DNA of 64,000 bases, from contig NC_067207.1 in NCBI RefSeq assembly GCF_026262505.1, positions 28,488,082-28,552,081 on the forward strand, in the 5' to 3' direction. Numbering within the stretch: position 1 is the first letter of the stretch; each line of letters begins with the position of its first letter. The DNA is from Trichomonas vaginalis G3 (Eukaryota; Parabasalia; Trichomonadida; Trichomonadidae). Below, piece after piece: positions 38,881 through 48,765 of this stretch. Below the pieces are notes generated by a model, which did no database searches, was not told the DNA's origin, and saw only the letters and a list, made by a program, of their open reading frames with translations. A program made the translations under genes and the position numbers.

Positions 38881-39763
38881 AATGAAGCATTTAATACATG
38901 ACGTAGATGAAGACATGAATGAAACTACAGACAAACTTAACTCTTCTCTCATTCTTCCTTTCAGTAAGGACTATGAGTTCTGTTCAAATGGTGTTTATTT
39001 CTATTGTGGAAAGATGGGTTCAGGTAAAGACATTTAACCTCATTCGTCATATACTCATAACAGAACGTTTAGGAAATGACTCTTTATGACCAAATCATTA
39101 TATCAGCAACTTCAGACTCTATGGACTCAACAGCGAAAACATTTATGTCAAAAGTTCAAGCCTCTGTCGTTAAAGTTCCAGACAGTGAACTCATTGAATT
39201 TCTTCAACGTTACATTCGACGTAAGAGGAAATATTATGCCATCGTTGAATTTATACAGTCAGGAATGCAAAAGACTTCTGAGGAGATGGAAAGAATTATT
39301 GACAAACACCACTTACGTCAATACTCAGGAGTTTACGATATGAAACGACTTACAAATTACATTCTGTCAAAACTTTCAAAATACCCCTTCAAAAATATCC
39401 TTCAAACACTTGTCGTTTGTGACGACTTCGCTGGAAAAGGTTTAGTTCAAAGCCTGACTCACCATTAGCTAACATCATTACTAAAGTCAGACATTACCAC
39501 TTAACTGTAGCAATACTTATGCAAACATGGAGGTTTTTAGCTTTAAACATAAAACGTCTCATAACTGACTTCGTTATCTTTCAAGGTTTCTCACGCTATG
39601 ACATTGAACTCATTTGGAAACAGTCAGGTATAACATTACCTTTTGAAGAAATTTGGGAAGCATATAAGTCTCTCATCTCTCCTCGTTCATACCTTGAGAT
39701 TCATATCATGACTAATACCATTAAAGTCAAAAATATTCCATGGGAACGACCAACATTGTTTTA
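38881..39763 (+). pseudogene. Polinton FtsK/HerA-type packaging ATPase, broken
   Basis: The Walker A region reads YFYCGKMGSGK, preceded by a short acidic N-terminus, and downstream parts (QIIISATSDS, YYAIVEFIQSG, VAILMQTWRFL, DFVIFQGFSR) follow the A32-like packaging ATPases of Polintons and large DNA viruses, which drive genome entry into capsids. It is broken in about two or three places. Confidence 0.8.
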
Positions 39764-39843
39764 AAGTTTAACCTTCAATTGACTGATGGTAAACAAATTC
39801 CATGCATCTCTGTCGCCATTTCTGTTAATATTTTTGCTGTCAT

Positions 39844-40203
39844 TCATATCATCCACTTCCCATCCGTTAGCTTTTGAGGATATGCGTTAGAATAGCTGTT
39901 CTTAAATGAAGGCTTTTCACCTTTGAGAGCATAAACTCTATAACTTTCTGCATACTTTATGTTTGAACCTCCTGAGCCATCATTGACATAAATTTTTATA
40001 GGCTTCCACCCTTTGTTCATGTTCCTGCTTCTTCCCTTAGCTCTTTTGTTCAGTAGTTCTACATCTTTATACACAGCACCTGTCTCAGTGAATTCAACAA
40101 TATTTTCATTCGTTAGCTTTACATTCAAACCCTTGTCGAGTATATTGTTCATTTCATACATATAAAAGGTTTTTATTCTATATGAAATGAGAAGCAAATC
40201 CAT
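39844..40203 (-). CDS. Polinton ORF, about 119 residues
   Basis: Unrecognised. A basic middle (LLNKRAKGRSRNMNKGWKPIKIYVNDGSGG) followed by strand-like residues. It faces the convergent end of the ATPase gene. Confidence 0.4.
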   Translation of the reverse strand: MDLLLISYRIKTFYMYEMNNILDKGLNVKLTNENIVEFTETGAVYKDVELLNKRAKGRSRNMNKGWKPIKIYVNDGSGGSNIKYAESYRVYALKGEKPSFKNSYSNAYPQKLTDGKWMI

Positions 40204-40804
40204 CTTAGCTGGTGCCGTTAATGTTCCAATTGAACCAACATCAAATGTTGACTCACGAACGACAAAAATATTGTCATAAAGAACTATAGTTCAGAGTGTT
40301 TGAAAGAAAAAGAACCAGAACTTAAGTCGGTGAATTGAATTTAAAACTCAGCTTCAAACGCTAACGCTACATCAGATGTTAAGTTAGAGTATCCACCACT
40401 GGACCAAATTCTTTCAAGAGAAGCCAACGACAACCCTTACACAAATGTTCAAACAAATCCTTCAGATAACGTAGACCATTACCTTCTTCAGTTATACCAA
40501 ACAATTTTACTCAAAGACGATAAGAAGCTTTTGAAAATCTTATAAGCAAGAACCAAATAATTCTAACAAAGGAGGACCTTGAAAATGTTATATCACGAAT
40601 AACAGGGAAACAATGTGTCATTGACTATCTCGACCCTGAAATCGAATGCTGTGGTCAAACTCCACTATTCATGAAAATAGGTAACATCCGCATCATTGAA
40701 ACACCAGGAACTACAGGAGTTGAGTTTAAGTATAAATATTCGAACGAGTATACAAAACTTTTAACAGAATATAAGCTTTGTTTGAAATATGTTTTAGTAA
40801 ATTA
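40189..40804 (+). pseudogene. Polinton unknown gene, broken
   Basis: Coding character continues through this stretch on the plus strand (SILAGAVNVPIEP at the start, CVIDYLDPEIECCGQTPLFMKIG and GVEFKYKYSNEYT later), but it is broken in a few places. No family is recognised. Confidence 0.4.
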
Positions 40805-40865
40805 AAGCAGTCAGGAGGGCTCTTTGAGCCCATCTTGGCGCTTTGCGCCGTCAGTCAAAAAAATT

Positions 40866-41108
40866 TCAAGTTAGCAATTTGTAATATCTATCCAAAACTT
40901 CTTCAACAGTATCGAACTCATCTTCATAATGCAAACCTAATCTTATTGACTTGGTGCAGTTTTCACTAACACAATATTTTTCTGTTCTCTTGACTGACAT
41001 AACTAACTCATTTGTTTCATCAAACAGCAACAACCAAAGTTCATGACCTAATACATAACATTCATACTTTATATTTTTAGCTCTGAGTTCTCTTGTAAGC
41101 TGTTGCAT
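40866..41108 (-). CDS. Polinton small ORF, 80 residues
   Basis: An unrecognised frame (LWLLLFDETNELVMSVKR) overlapping the end of the penton-like gene on the same strand. Confidence 0.4.
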   Translation of the reverse strand: MQQLTRELRAKNIKYECYVLGHELWLLLFDETNELVMSVKRTEKYCVSENCTKSIRLGLHYEDEFDTVEEVLDRYYKLLT

Positions 41109-41878
41109 TTAATATTTTCTAAAAAGTCAACTTCAACAGTCATTCGCACTGGTGCCTTCAGTTCTACAGGCTCTCCTTGAAAGTCAACAAGTCTGAATTG
41201 CATGTCTTTCAAATTATGAGGACTAATGCGAACCCATTTACCTAAATGAGTTGCTATGACAGGAACGTTTGGAATGAACATTGAATTGACTGCATAACAG
41301 AAGGATTTATATTCTACTGAACCTTTACTATTAACTCCTGAAATGCCTGTGACATTAGCTATTTTAGACTCAATGTATAAACAATTACCATAACATACGT
41401 ATGGAACAGATTTCATCTCAATCGTTTTGTCAACACTTTTCAAAGGAAATGTCATATGGTATGCACCCAAAAGAAGTTGTACTCTATGACTCATTCGTGT
41501 TATCTTAAACTCCTTCGCATAACTGAACTTCAAAACTCCTGCAATAAGTTTAACATTCATTAAGTTTTCTTCGTTATCCTTGTTTATTGTAGTATTTATG
41601 AGAGCATTTAACACTCCAGCTAATGTTTCCATCTTATATTCTACATTATTGTGAAATCTTATTTCGTGCTTCTTTCCATCTATTTCAATCTCCATGAAAT
41701 CTGTTTCATCTGTTATAACGAATGAAGCGATAGTATTGAAGTCAACCATTCTGAATGCAAGCGCCTCATTCTGTAGACCTAAGTTTGTTTGTAGCTTTAC
41801 TGTCCCGTATTCGTTTGGGTCTGTACTTTGCAAATAGAACAACATTTTATTCTCATTAAAATATGAGTATAGCTGCAT
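41069..41878 (-). CDS. Polinton minor capsid (penton-like) protein
   Basis: A 269-residue beta-rich protein. The C-terminal part (SPHNLKDMQFRLVDFQGEPVELKAPVRMTVEVDF) follows a pattern common near the end of Polinton and adenovirus-lineage minor capsid proteins, where a strand of the form FRLxDxxGxPVxL is frequent. No enzyme motif. It is divergent from the fibre-like gene. The penton call is inference from pattern and context. Confidence 0.55.
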   Translation of the reverse strand: MQLYSYFNENKMLFYLQSTDPNEYGTVKLQTNLGLQNEALAFRMVDFNTIASFVITDETDFMEIEIDGKKHEIRFHNNVEYKMETLAGVLNALINTTINKDNEENLMNVKLIAGVLKFSYAKEFKITRMSHRVQLLLGAYHMTFPLKSVDKTIEMKSVPYVCYGNCLYIESKIANVTGISGVNSKGSVEYKSFCYAVNSMFIPNVPVIATHLGKWVRISPHNLKDMQFRLVDFQGEPVELKAPVRMTVEVDFLENIKCNSLQENSELKI

Positions 41879-44829
41879 ATGCGTATGAAGCTGACAGAGC
41901 TAAACGGTTTTATATTTTGGTCAATACTCTCTCACACTTACTGACAAATATATTGTTATTTCTGATGGAAATACTGAGAAATATAACATGGAAGGACTAT
42001 GAAAAGTTTGACCCTATTTTAACTCCATGTACTATGCCATTCATTGTAAATGGTGAAGTTGTCATGAAGAACGACACAACTGTTTATAGGTCTGTATATG
42101 AAGCTCTTGAAAGCATTCTTAACTTCAATCCTTCAGGGTTCGATACAAAAACAACTCCTTCGACAATGCCATTCATTGTAAATGGTGAAATTGTGTCAAA
42201 AAATAATGAAACAGTGTATAAGTCAGTGTATGAGGCGCTGAACTATATGCTTCATTTCAATCCTTCTGGTTTTGACCCACAAATAACTTCATGTACTATG
42301 CCATTCATTGTAAATGGTGAAATCGTCATGAAGAACGACACAACTGTCTCAAAGTCTGTTCGTGATATTTTAGACTACTTGCTTCATTTGGGTCCTACAG
42401 GATTTGACCCATATACAACTCAATGTCAAGTACCATTCATAAACGACTCAGCAGAAATAAAACTCAAAACGTCAACAGTAGATGAAGCAATTGCTGACTC
42501 ATTGACAAAACTTCTTGATATAATAATGAGGTTCAATACATTCAAAACAACATATGAAACCTTTAAGAAAAATTATGACGATTTCTTTAAAATTACATAC
42601 ATCGAGCCTTCTGCTCCTCAAACACCAGACTATGCATGCCTTAAAATAAAGGCTGCACGGACACAAGTTAGAACATTGACTTTTGACGGAGATAATATCG
42701 TTAGAGACGTTACACCTGGAGACACATTACTTACGAAAGAATACTTAAAAAGTCATATCAGTGATTTTGTGAAAGTAGAACAAAGTGGAGCAGGTAAGAG
42801 TTGGTTAGGGTGGTTGTTTACTTTATTTTCATCAGGTGTAACAACTGCATCTCTTATAACCATGCAAAGTGAGATAGATGCACTCTGGGCTTTTCTTGGT
42901 GGCATAGATAGCATGAAGTCTTATGTTGAGTTTGCTAAATTACATGGAAATACAGGAAGTTTCTTTGACGGTCTCAAAAATTTATGGGGTAAAGTAACAT
43001 ATAATACAAAGAAACTAACTAACTGGGCACTCAAACGTAAAAATATGTTCGACGGACTTGCTTACAACCCTCGTCTCGGAATTATTGAACCAATTAATTT
43101 ACATCCTTTAATGGCAGCAAGAGATTTAGATGAAGGAGGACAAGTGGTTCAAACAATTGTTGAAAATCTACTGAATATATATCCTGAGTTTAAAGAAGTT
43201 TTAACAGCAACAAACACAACAATTCGTGAAAACTGTATAGTGTTTAACACTGAAGATAATATTTTAGACTATATGTTCGTTGTTTTAGGTCAGTTAGCTA
43301 AGACAATAAAAGAGAAAGGTATTGACTCAGTCATAACAGTTGAAGATGTAATGTTAAGAAAGACTTTTGACTCATTGTTTCAAGAACCAAAAGAAGTAGT
43401 TAGTCTTTATGAAGTTTTGAACGCAATGCTGACAAAAATAAATGAAAGTGACACTGGTAACATAAGCGAAGCAAAAGTTGTTGAACTTCTTTCACAAAAA
43501 GCAGATAAAAACCATGTTCATTATATAAGTTCAGACGAACAGATTATAACGGACTACCATGGATATTTAACACAGGATGAACAAATAAGCACTGAAGATG
43601 TTAATGAAAGAAGATATAAATTCATTCGTGCTAAAGGTTATGACATAAGCTGTACTGTACAGTATGACACAGGTAAAGCACAAGAAGCATTTAGTTATAA
43701 CGATGAAATTTATGCTTCTAGTTTCTCTGTTAACAGTGTATTAGTTGAACCAAGATTTACATTAAGAGTTAAGGCAAAAATAACTTTTGAAGATGCTATT
43801 AAAAGTAAAGCTGACAAAGTTGAACTCGAAGCAACGAACAAAGTTTTGAAATCTCATAAACACAACATCTCCGATATAAATGAACTTCAAGCTACATTAA
43901 ATAGTAAAGCTGACAAGAACCATACACATGAATCCTTCACTACTGTTAGAGCAGACGACATAATATTGAACTATACCCTTGGTTCAAGTGCACCTTTAGA
44001 GAATCCAAGTACAAGCGTAAAAGATACACTAAACTCCTTAAATAGTAAATGTATGAACATTGAAGGTCATGCCAGAAACTTTGAAACACATGAACTACCA
44101 GCAATGTTAGATAAGAAAGCAGACAAAGAACATACACATAACTCCTTCTCAACTGTTGCTATAGAAAGTATTGAAGGAACGGTTGACGGAACTGATGGGG
44201 ATGCATTATATTGTAAACCTCCTAACTTTCCACAAGGTTTAACATCGAATGAAAACATAACAACGAAGAAAAAAATTAGCTGTAAAAATGTTTATGTCAT
44301 GGGTGATGAAAATAATATTAAATTCACTGCTCAAGATTTATATGATAAGAAAGCAGATAAAACAGAGCTTCAAACATTAAAGACTCAGATTCTTGAAACC
44401 ATATATCCTGTTGGTTCTATTTATACGTCAATGAACTCAACAAATCCAGCAAGTGTTTTAGGTTTTGGTGAATGGAAGCAGATTGTAGACAAATTCTTAT
44501 ACTGTGCTAGATATTCAAAGACGGCAGGAGGTTCGAAGAAAATTAAAGAAGCAAACCTTCCACCGCACACTCATACAGGAACTACAAACACAACAGGTAG
44601 TCATTCACATTCAATAACAAAAAGAGGTTATACAAATCTTGCAGCAGGTTCGGATAGACAGGGAATGCATAGATATGATATTTCAAGTGACCCAGTAGAT
44701 TCAAGCGCAGGTATTTTCTGTGGAACCACAGGAAATCATTCACACACTTTCACAACAAATCCAACAGGCTCGGGTGCAGATTATATGCCACCATTTATGA
44801 CTGTATTCACATGGTATAGAGTTCATTGA
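41863..44829 (+). CDS. Polinton fibre-like protein with phage tail-collar C-terminus
   Basis: A frame of up to 988 residues. Near the N-terminus three copies of a unit of about 46 residues occur (MPFIVNGE.V.KN.TTV..SV...L...L.F.PSGFD, about 58-200), then a hydrophobic stretch (SWLGWLFTLFSSGVTTASLI, about 311-330). Later come spaced motifs SQKADKNHVH, SKADKNHTH, KKADKEHTH and KKADKTELQ, the style of phage tail-fibre repeats. The C-terminus (IYPVGSIYTSMNSTNPASVLGFGEWKQI, HTHTGTT, NHSHTFT, YMPPFMTVFTWYR) is the tail-collar/short-tail-fibre fold of bacteriophages and some giant viruses. Likely an attachment protein of the virion. It looks whole; the real start may be a later Met. Confidence 0.75.
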   Translation: MSIAAYAYEADRAKRFYILVNTLSHLLTNILLFLMEILRNITWKDYEKFDPILTPCTMPFIVNGEVVMKNDTTVYRSVYEALESILNFNPSGFDTKTTPSTMPFIVNGEIVSKNNETVYKSVYEALNYMLHFNPSGFDPQITSCTMPFIVNGEIVMKNDTTVSKSVRDILDYLLHLGPTGFDPYTTQCQVPFINDSAEIKLKTSTVDEAIADSLTKLLDIIMRFNTFKTTYETFKKNYDDFFKITYIEPSAPQTPDYACLKIKAARTQVRTLTFDGDNIVRDVTPGDTLLTKEYLKSHISDFVKVEQSGAGKSWLGWLFTLFSSGVTTASLITMQSEIDALWAFLGGIDSMKSYVEFAKLHGNTGSFFDGLKNLWGKVTYNTKKLTNWALKRKNMFDGLAYNPRLGIIEPINLHPLMAARDLDEGGQVVQTIVENLLNIYPEFKEVLTATNTTIRENCIVFNTEDNILDYMFVVLGQLAKTIKEKGIDSVITVEDVMLRKTFDSLFQEPKEVVSLYEVLNAMLTKINESDTGNISEAKVVELLSQKADKNHVHYISSDEQIITDYHGYLTQDEQISTEDVNERRYKFIRAKGYDISCTVQYDTGKAQEAFSYNDEIYASSFSVNSVLVEPRFTLRVKAKITFEDAIKSKADKVELEATNKVLKSHKHNISDINELQATLNSKADKNHTHESFTTVRADDIILNYTLGSSAPLENPSTSVKDTLNSLNSKCMNIEGHARNFETHELPAMLDKKADKEHTHNSFSTVAIESIEGTVDGTDGDALYCKPPNFPQGLTSNENITTKKKISCKNVYVMGDENNIKFTAQDLYDKKADKTELQTLKTQILETIYPVGSIYTSMNSTNPASVLGFGEWKQIVDKFLYCARYSKTAGGSKKIKEANLPPHTHTGTTNTTGSHSHSITKRGYTNLAAGSDRQGMHRYDISSDPVDSSAGIFCGTTGNHSHTFTTNPTGSGADYMPPFMTVFTWYRVH

Positions 44830-44869
44830 ACGCGCTTGAGCCTTGAATAAAATCTTTAACTTTACATAA

Positions 44870-45955
44870 ATGAGCTTGAAAGAAGTATTCGAACAACATC
44901 CATGGAGGTCATTTAAGAAGTTCAATGAAGCTGCAAAGAGTTGGGGATTTACTAACAGAGCTGAAGTGAAAAGGTTCTTTGACAAAAATGTTGTATATCA
45001 AACAAAAATAAACCCTTACGACTACTTTTTACCAATTTACTCCAACGCTCCTGACGCATACCAATTTGACACTCTCGTTCAGAGTAAGAAAGGAAGAAAG
45101 CCACCATTCCTCATCTTCATTAATGTTAACACTCGCAAAGCATATGCATATCCAATGAAAAATAAAGGAACTCGTGAAGTTTTAAGAGTTTTGCAGACGT
45201 TCGTGGCAGAACATCATCCCACTTCATTAACTTCAGACCAGGATTCAGCATACCTCAGTAATGAAATCACAGATTTTCTCATTAAGCATAACATAACTCA
45301 CTACACTACTGAAGACCATAACCATAACATACTCGGCATCATAAACCGCTTCATAAGAACGCTCAGAGATTTAAACCAAGAGCGAGACTTTACCGAAGAA
45401 ACAATGAAACATTTTCTCGAAGTATACAATTCCTCAACACATTCTACAACAGGGCATACACCAAATTCAATGACACAACAACAAGAAGAAAAGTATATAC
45501 AAAAGAAACGAAGCCAAACACAAAATATCAGAAATTCAACACAATTTACCCTCATTCCTGGTACAAAAGTTCGTGTAGTTCTTGACGACAAACCGTTGAC
45601 AAAGAAACGTTTAAGGTTAAGTAGAAACTATTATATCGTAGACTCTACGCAAGGTAATGGATATCTTATAAAAGCTGCTGACGACTCTATTGCGTTTTAC
45701 CCTCGTCACAAATTAGTCGAAAGTAGTAATGGCAAACTTGCTGAAACCATTGACGAAGCAAAGCGAGGAGTGGTTATTGAAATACTTGGCTATAACATAA
45801 ACGATGACACTTATAAAGTAAGATATGAAGGAGGCGTTGAAGATGTTATACCATCTAAGAACTTGAGAGAGTCAAAGCCAACACATCTGGGACCATTAGA
45901 GCGGGAGTACTGGAAAGACAAAAATAAGCCAGAAAGAATAAGAAAATTCTTCTAA
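44870..45955 (+). CDS. Polinton retroviral-type integrase
   Basis: A 361-residue rve-type integrase. The core is visible from QFDTLVQSKKGRKPPFLIFINVNTRKAYAYP to SLTSDQDSAYLS and HNILGIINRFIRTLRD, in the order of c-integrases of Mavericks and Ty3-like elements; the C-terminus has an SH3-type region (GTKVRVVLDDKP) and a chromodomain-like end (DDTYKVRYEGGVEDVIPSKNL). It catalyses joining of the element ends to target DNA, producing 5-6 bp duplications such as the acatc seen here. Confidence 0.85.
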   Translation: MSLKEVFEQHPWRSFKKFNEAAKSWGFTNRAEVKRFFDKNVVYQTKINPYDYFLPIYSNAPDAYQFDTLVQSKKGRKPPFLIFINVNTRKAYAYPMKNKGTREVLRVLQTFVAEHHPTSLTSDQDSAYLSNEITDFLIKHNITHYTTEDHNHNILGIINRFIRTLRDLNQERDFTEETMKHFLEVYNSSTHSTTGHTPNSMTQQQEEKYIQKKRSQTQNIRNSTQFTLIPGTKVRVVLDDKPLTKKRLRLSRNYYIVDSTQGNGYLIKAADDSIAFYPRHKLVESSNGKLAETIDEAKRGVVIEILGYNINDDTYKVRYEGGVEDVIPSKNLRESKPTHLGPLEREYWKDKNKPERIRKFF

Positions 45956-46065
45956 ACTTTTTCATTAGATGTAAATCAGACATGAATGAGAACAGTCATG
46001 ATATCATTAATGGTACCATTTATTTTTGTCATAAATTTACACCAAAAATATATTTTAGGTGAAGA

Positions 46066-46079
46066 GGTGAGATCTCACC
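46066..46079. promoter_or_regulatory. Polinton intergenic palindrome GGTGAGATCTCACC, copy 2
   Basis: A perfect 14-bp palindrome between the integrase and the next plus-strand gene, preceded by tatattttaggtgaag and followed by GTGAA-type repeats on the other strand (tttttttcacctg, ttttttcaccc). See finding. Confidence 0.75.
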
Positions 46080-46189
46080 CGTTTTTTTCACCTGTTTTTT
46101 CACCCTCACGAATTTTCATGAATTTCCTTAAGATAGAAAAAATAAAGTTAGTTTTATTTTTATTTATTTTTTTATTTTGTATGTAAGAT

Positions 46190-47131
46190 ATGATTTCAAC
46201 AATCGGCACAACAACAATTCAAACAACTACAGCACCAAACTCGTTAGTCATGAATCCAACATCTATGTTGGTAGAGATGAAAAGCTTTATTCCTTCTTCA
46301 TATACTTTTGAAACAGAAATCCAGAAGATAAAGCAAGAACTTTTAACAAGTAATTTAGACTGTAGTGCGAAAGATGAAACAAATGAACAGTATCTTTATG
46401 AAATGGAGGACCTCATCGACCATTTGCCTAAACTACCTGAAATTCAGCAGCAAAAACTAACTATTCCTGAATTCGACGAAATTGAAGTCAAAGCAACTGA
46501 CTCAGTAGAAATAAAGAAGTTCATACGAAAGGTAAATTATGAGTTTCTAGGATATCATTGCAACCATAAAGTTATGGACAAAGATTGCGACATGGTTTAT
46601 AAAAATATTTCTGACCTTTACAAATCCGAAGAATTTAAGACATACGATAACTTTGTTTTATTAGTTGCAAAATGTGTATGGCAGATAAGAGATAAAGATA
46701 GAAGAGGTAAGGTATGGAATGAACAGATAAAACCAGCAGCTTTTGAGTTAAAGAAAACCATTGACGCTTTAGTTGTTCTAGCTGGTTTTATTTCAATGTA
46801 TAACGCAAAAATGAATCCGCAATGTTCAAAATGTAAAGCAGCAATGAGGAAATATAACTACTCCGTCAAAGAGATAGAACGAATGAGAAACGACTATGCA
46901 GACTTAAAGAAAGAAGCAGAAAAACCAGCAGAAAATAAAATGGACATGTTAGCATTTCTGAACAAAAACTATCCAACAGCAGAAGATTTCCTTTTATCTG
47001 ATGTCAAGAAGAAATATAAAGAAACCTTCGGCATTGTTAAAACATTCGATGTACTAAAAGACGAAATAGAAGCTACGAAATTGTTTAGGATTTCAAATAT
47101 ACATCGTACAATTCATGTGAAACGCTTGTGA
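46190..47131 (+). CDS. Polinton unknown protein, 313 residues
   Basis: Unrecognised. Mostly helical, with a possible zinc ribbon half-site CSKCKAAMRK (about 206-215) followed by a basic coiled coil (YSVKEIERMRNDYADLKKEAEK). It ends just before a repeat/palindrome cluster. Confidence 0.55.
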   Translation: MISTIGTTTIQTTTAPNSLVMNPTSMLVEMKSFIPSSYTFETEIQKIKQELLTSNLDCSAKDETNEQYLYEMEDLIDHLPKLPEIQQQKLTIPEFDEIEVKATDSVEIKKFIRKVNYEFLGYHCNHKVMDKDCDMVYKNISDLYKSEEFKTYDNFVLLVAKCVWQIRDKDRRGKVWNEQIKPAAFELKKTIDALVVLAGFISMYNAKMNPQCSKCKAAMRKYNYSVKEIERMRNDYADLKKEAEKPAENKMDMLAFLNKNYPTAEDFLLSDVKKKYKETFGIVKTFDVLKDEIEATKLFRISNIHRTIHVKRL

Positions 47132-47162
47132 AAAAAGAGGTGAAAAAACGGGTGAAAAAACG

Positions 47163-47176
47163 GGTGAGATCTCACC
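47163..47176. promoter_or_regulatory. Polinton intergenic palindrome GGTGAGATCTCACC, copy 3
   Basis: Perfect copy, preceded by three repeats of ggtgaaaaa(a) (47138-47162) and followed by ctcttcacct. It lies immediately downstream of the 313-residue gene. Confidence 0.75.
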
Positions 47177-47291
47177 TCTTCACCTAAAAATTATTTTTGG
47201 TCAAAGCTTCCACGAGAGAAAAGATTCCTCATTCGCTAAGGATTCCAAAAATGAAAAAATCATTGATTTCGGCTGAGAAAATAAGAAAATA

Positions 47292-47364
47292 CGGCGCTGT
47301 CGCGGTTCGAACCACAACCCTAACCCCTCCATAACACCACCTTAGACCACTGTGCTACGTAGCC
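47292..47364 (-). tRNA. Degenerate tRNA-like sequence (pol III A and B boxes)
   Basis: Read on the minus strand, 73 bases contain TAGCACAGTGG at tRNA positions 8-18 (A box) and GGTTCGAACC at 52-61 (B box), so the T-loop falls at standard positions 54-60. Both ends begin or close with GGC/GCC pairing, but the D and anticodon stems do not pair well and no convincing anticodon loop exists. More likely a tRNA relic or a tRNA-derived piece than a working tRNA. Confidence 0.35.
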
Positions 47365-47405
47365 TGTCGACATAAGATTTTATAAATTGCATATTTGACG
47401 TAAAT

Positions 47406-47741
47406 TTATTTCCATCTGGCTTCCCACCGCATAAGATATTCATACGTGTTTGTAAGACATTCATTAAACTTCTTTTCTATTGCATCTAATCTTGCGTTAT
47501 TTTTTTCAATAACTTGTCTGTATTCTTCATCATTGTTAACCAATTTTTTATCTACAAATTTTATTAGTGTTTGATTCACTTCGTTATGATAACGGTCATA
47601 TTCTTTCAATACGTAAGTGAAGACAAAATGCGTCGTACCTTCAATCTTAAAGCTTAAAGAACTTTCAACACAGTTTTGAGGGTCTGTCAGTGCGTCAATG
47701 AGATAGTATTCGAAGTCAGTCAATAATCTTTTTAAAGTCAT
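47406..47741 (-). CDS. Polinton ORF, 111 residues
   Basis: Unrecognised helical protein (EEYRQVIEKNNARLDAIEKKFNECL near the C-terminus suggests a coiled coil). Divergent from the KilA-N gene. Confidence 0.45.
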   Translation of the reverse strand: MTLKRLLTDFEYYLIDALTDPQNCVESSLSFKIEGTTHFVFTYVLKEYDRYHNEVNQTLIKFVDKKLVNNDEEYRQVIEKNNARLDAIEKKFNECLTNTYEYLMRWEARWK

Positions 47742-47847
47742 TTCATACAGGATAAAATTTAATGTTGTGAAGAAATAGTGTTTATCTCAGAAAAATAACG
47801 CTAATTTTTTTCTAACAAATTTTTTTATTTTGTATGTAAAGACAGTA

Positions 47848-48345
47848 ATGACAACATTAGAGAACACAACAACTGCTATCGTTCATGAAGCCATAAATGA
47901 AGAATATGAATACATACAATATAACAAACAACTCCGTCTCATTCGTTCGGTCAAAGACGATATGTACCAAATGCAAAGTATAATGAACGCTCTTCGTTCT
48001 ACAAAGCAAGCATATCATTGGTTTGAAAACCAACAGACAAAAGAACTTTTAGAAGAATTTCCTCATATGATTGCTTCCCTCGGAAAACCGAGGGAAGAGA
48101 TTCCGTATGAAAATCGCAAGAATTTGGCTCCTGGTTTGAAAGGTTATTATGTTCATAGACTTTTAGTAAACGCCGTAGCAATGTGGACTTCACCTCGTTA
48201 TGCTTGTTATATTTTCATGATGTTAGATGAACTATATAAGCAGAACGTGAAGAGATGGAAAAGAAACTTCAAGCAAAAGATGAAGTCATTGAATCCAAAG
48301 ACAAAGCAATACAGAAAAGAATACCACGTTCGGTACAAAAGGTAA
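47848..48345 (+). CDS. Polinton KilA-N domain protein
   Basis: A 165-residue frame from MTTLENT. The segment YHWFENQQTKELLEEF followed by GYYVHRLLVNAVAMWTSPRYACYIFMMLDEL is the core of the KilA-N DNA-binding fold of phages and large DNA viruses; the W.SP.YA helix is diagnostic. The C-terminus is strongly basic (KRWKRNFKQKMK). Probably a virus-encoded DNA-binding regulator. Confidence 0.75.
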   Translation: MTTLENTTTAIVHEAINEEYEYIQYNKQLRLIRSVKDDMYQMQSIMNALRSTKQAYHWFENQQTKELLEEFPHMIASLGKPREEIPYENRKNLAPGLKGYYVHRLLVNAVAMWTSPRYACYIFMMLDELYKQNVKRWKRNFKQKMKSLNPKTKQYRKEYHVRYKR

Positions 48346-48364
48346 GGAAAAGAACTATAAGTAT

Positions 48365-48673
48365 ATGATTTATACTGAAGAGATGGAAAATGAAGAAGAT
48401 AAAGATATGGTTATGTTGCATTTAGTCAGAAGAAACAACAAAAGCTTTTACGACCTTGCTAAAATATATAAATCTGACAGAAACTGGTTCTATCGTGAAA
48501 ACTTACCGATTTCAATGACCCCAAATGAAGATGTGAAACAAATAGTTCAAGATACGTTACCTCAAACACACTATGACATCAAAGGTTGTACAATACTTAC
48601 ATTCAAAGAAGACTTACCGCTACTGAAGGAAAAAATAACAGAATATTTCGATAACTTCAAAGAGGAAGAATGA
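48365..48673 (+). CDS. Polinton ORF, 102 residues
   Basis: Unrecognised acidic protein just after the KilA-N gene on the same strand (about 20 bp). It contains HLVRRNNKSFYDLAKIYKSDRNWFYRENLP, which could be a helix-turn-helix, and an acidic end. Confidence 0.45.
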   Translation: MIYTEEMENEEDKDMVMLHLVRRNNKSFYDLAKIYKSDRNWFYRENLPISMTPNEDVKQIVQDTLPQTHYDIKGCTILTFKEDLPLLKEKITEYFDNFKEEE

Positions 48674-48727
48674 AGTCACGACAACATTAACGAAGAGAGA
48701 ATGAGGTGAAAAAAGAGGTGAAAAACG

Positions 48728-48741
48728 GATGAGATCTCACC
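48728..48741. promoter_or_regulatory. Polinton intergenic palindrome, variant copy 4
   Basis: GATGAGATCTCACC, one base off the perfect form, between two convergent genes, again flanked by ggtgaaaaa repeats (48706-48727) and cttcacc. Confidence 0.7.
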
Positions 48742-48765
48742 TCTTCACCAAAAATATATTTTTGC

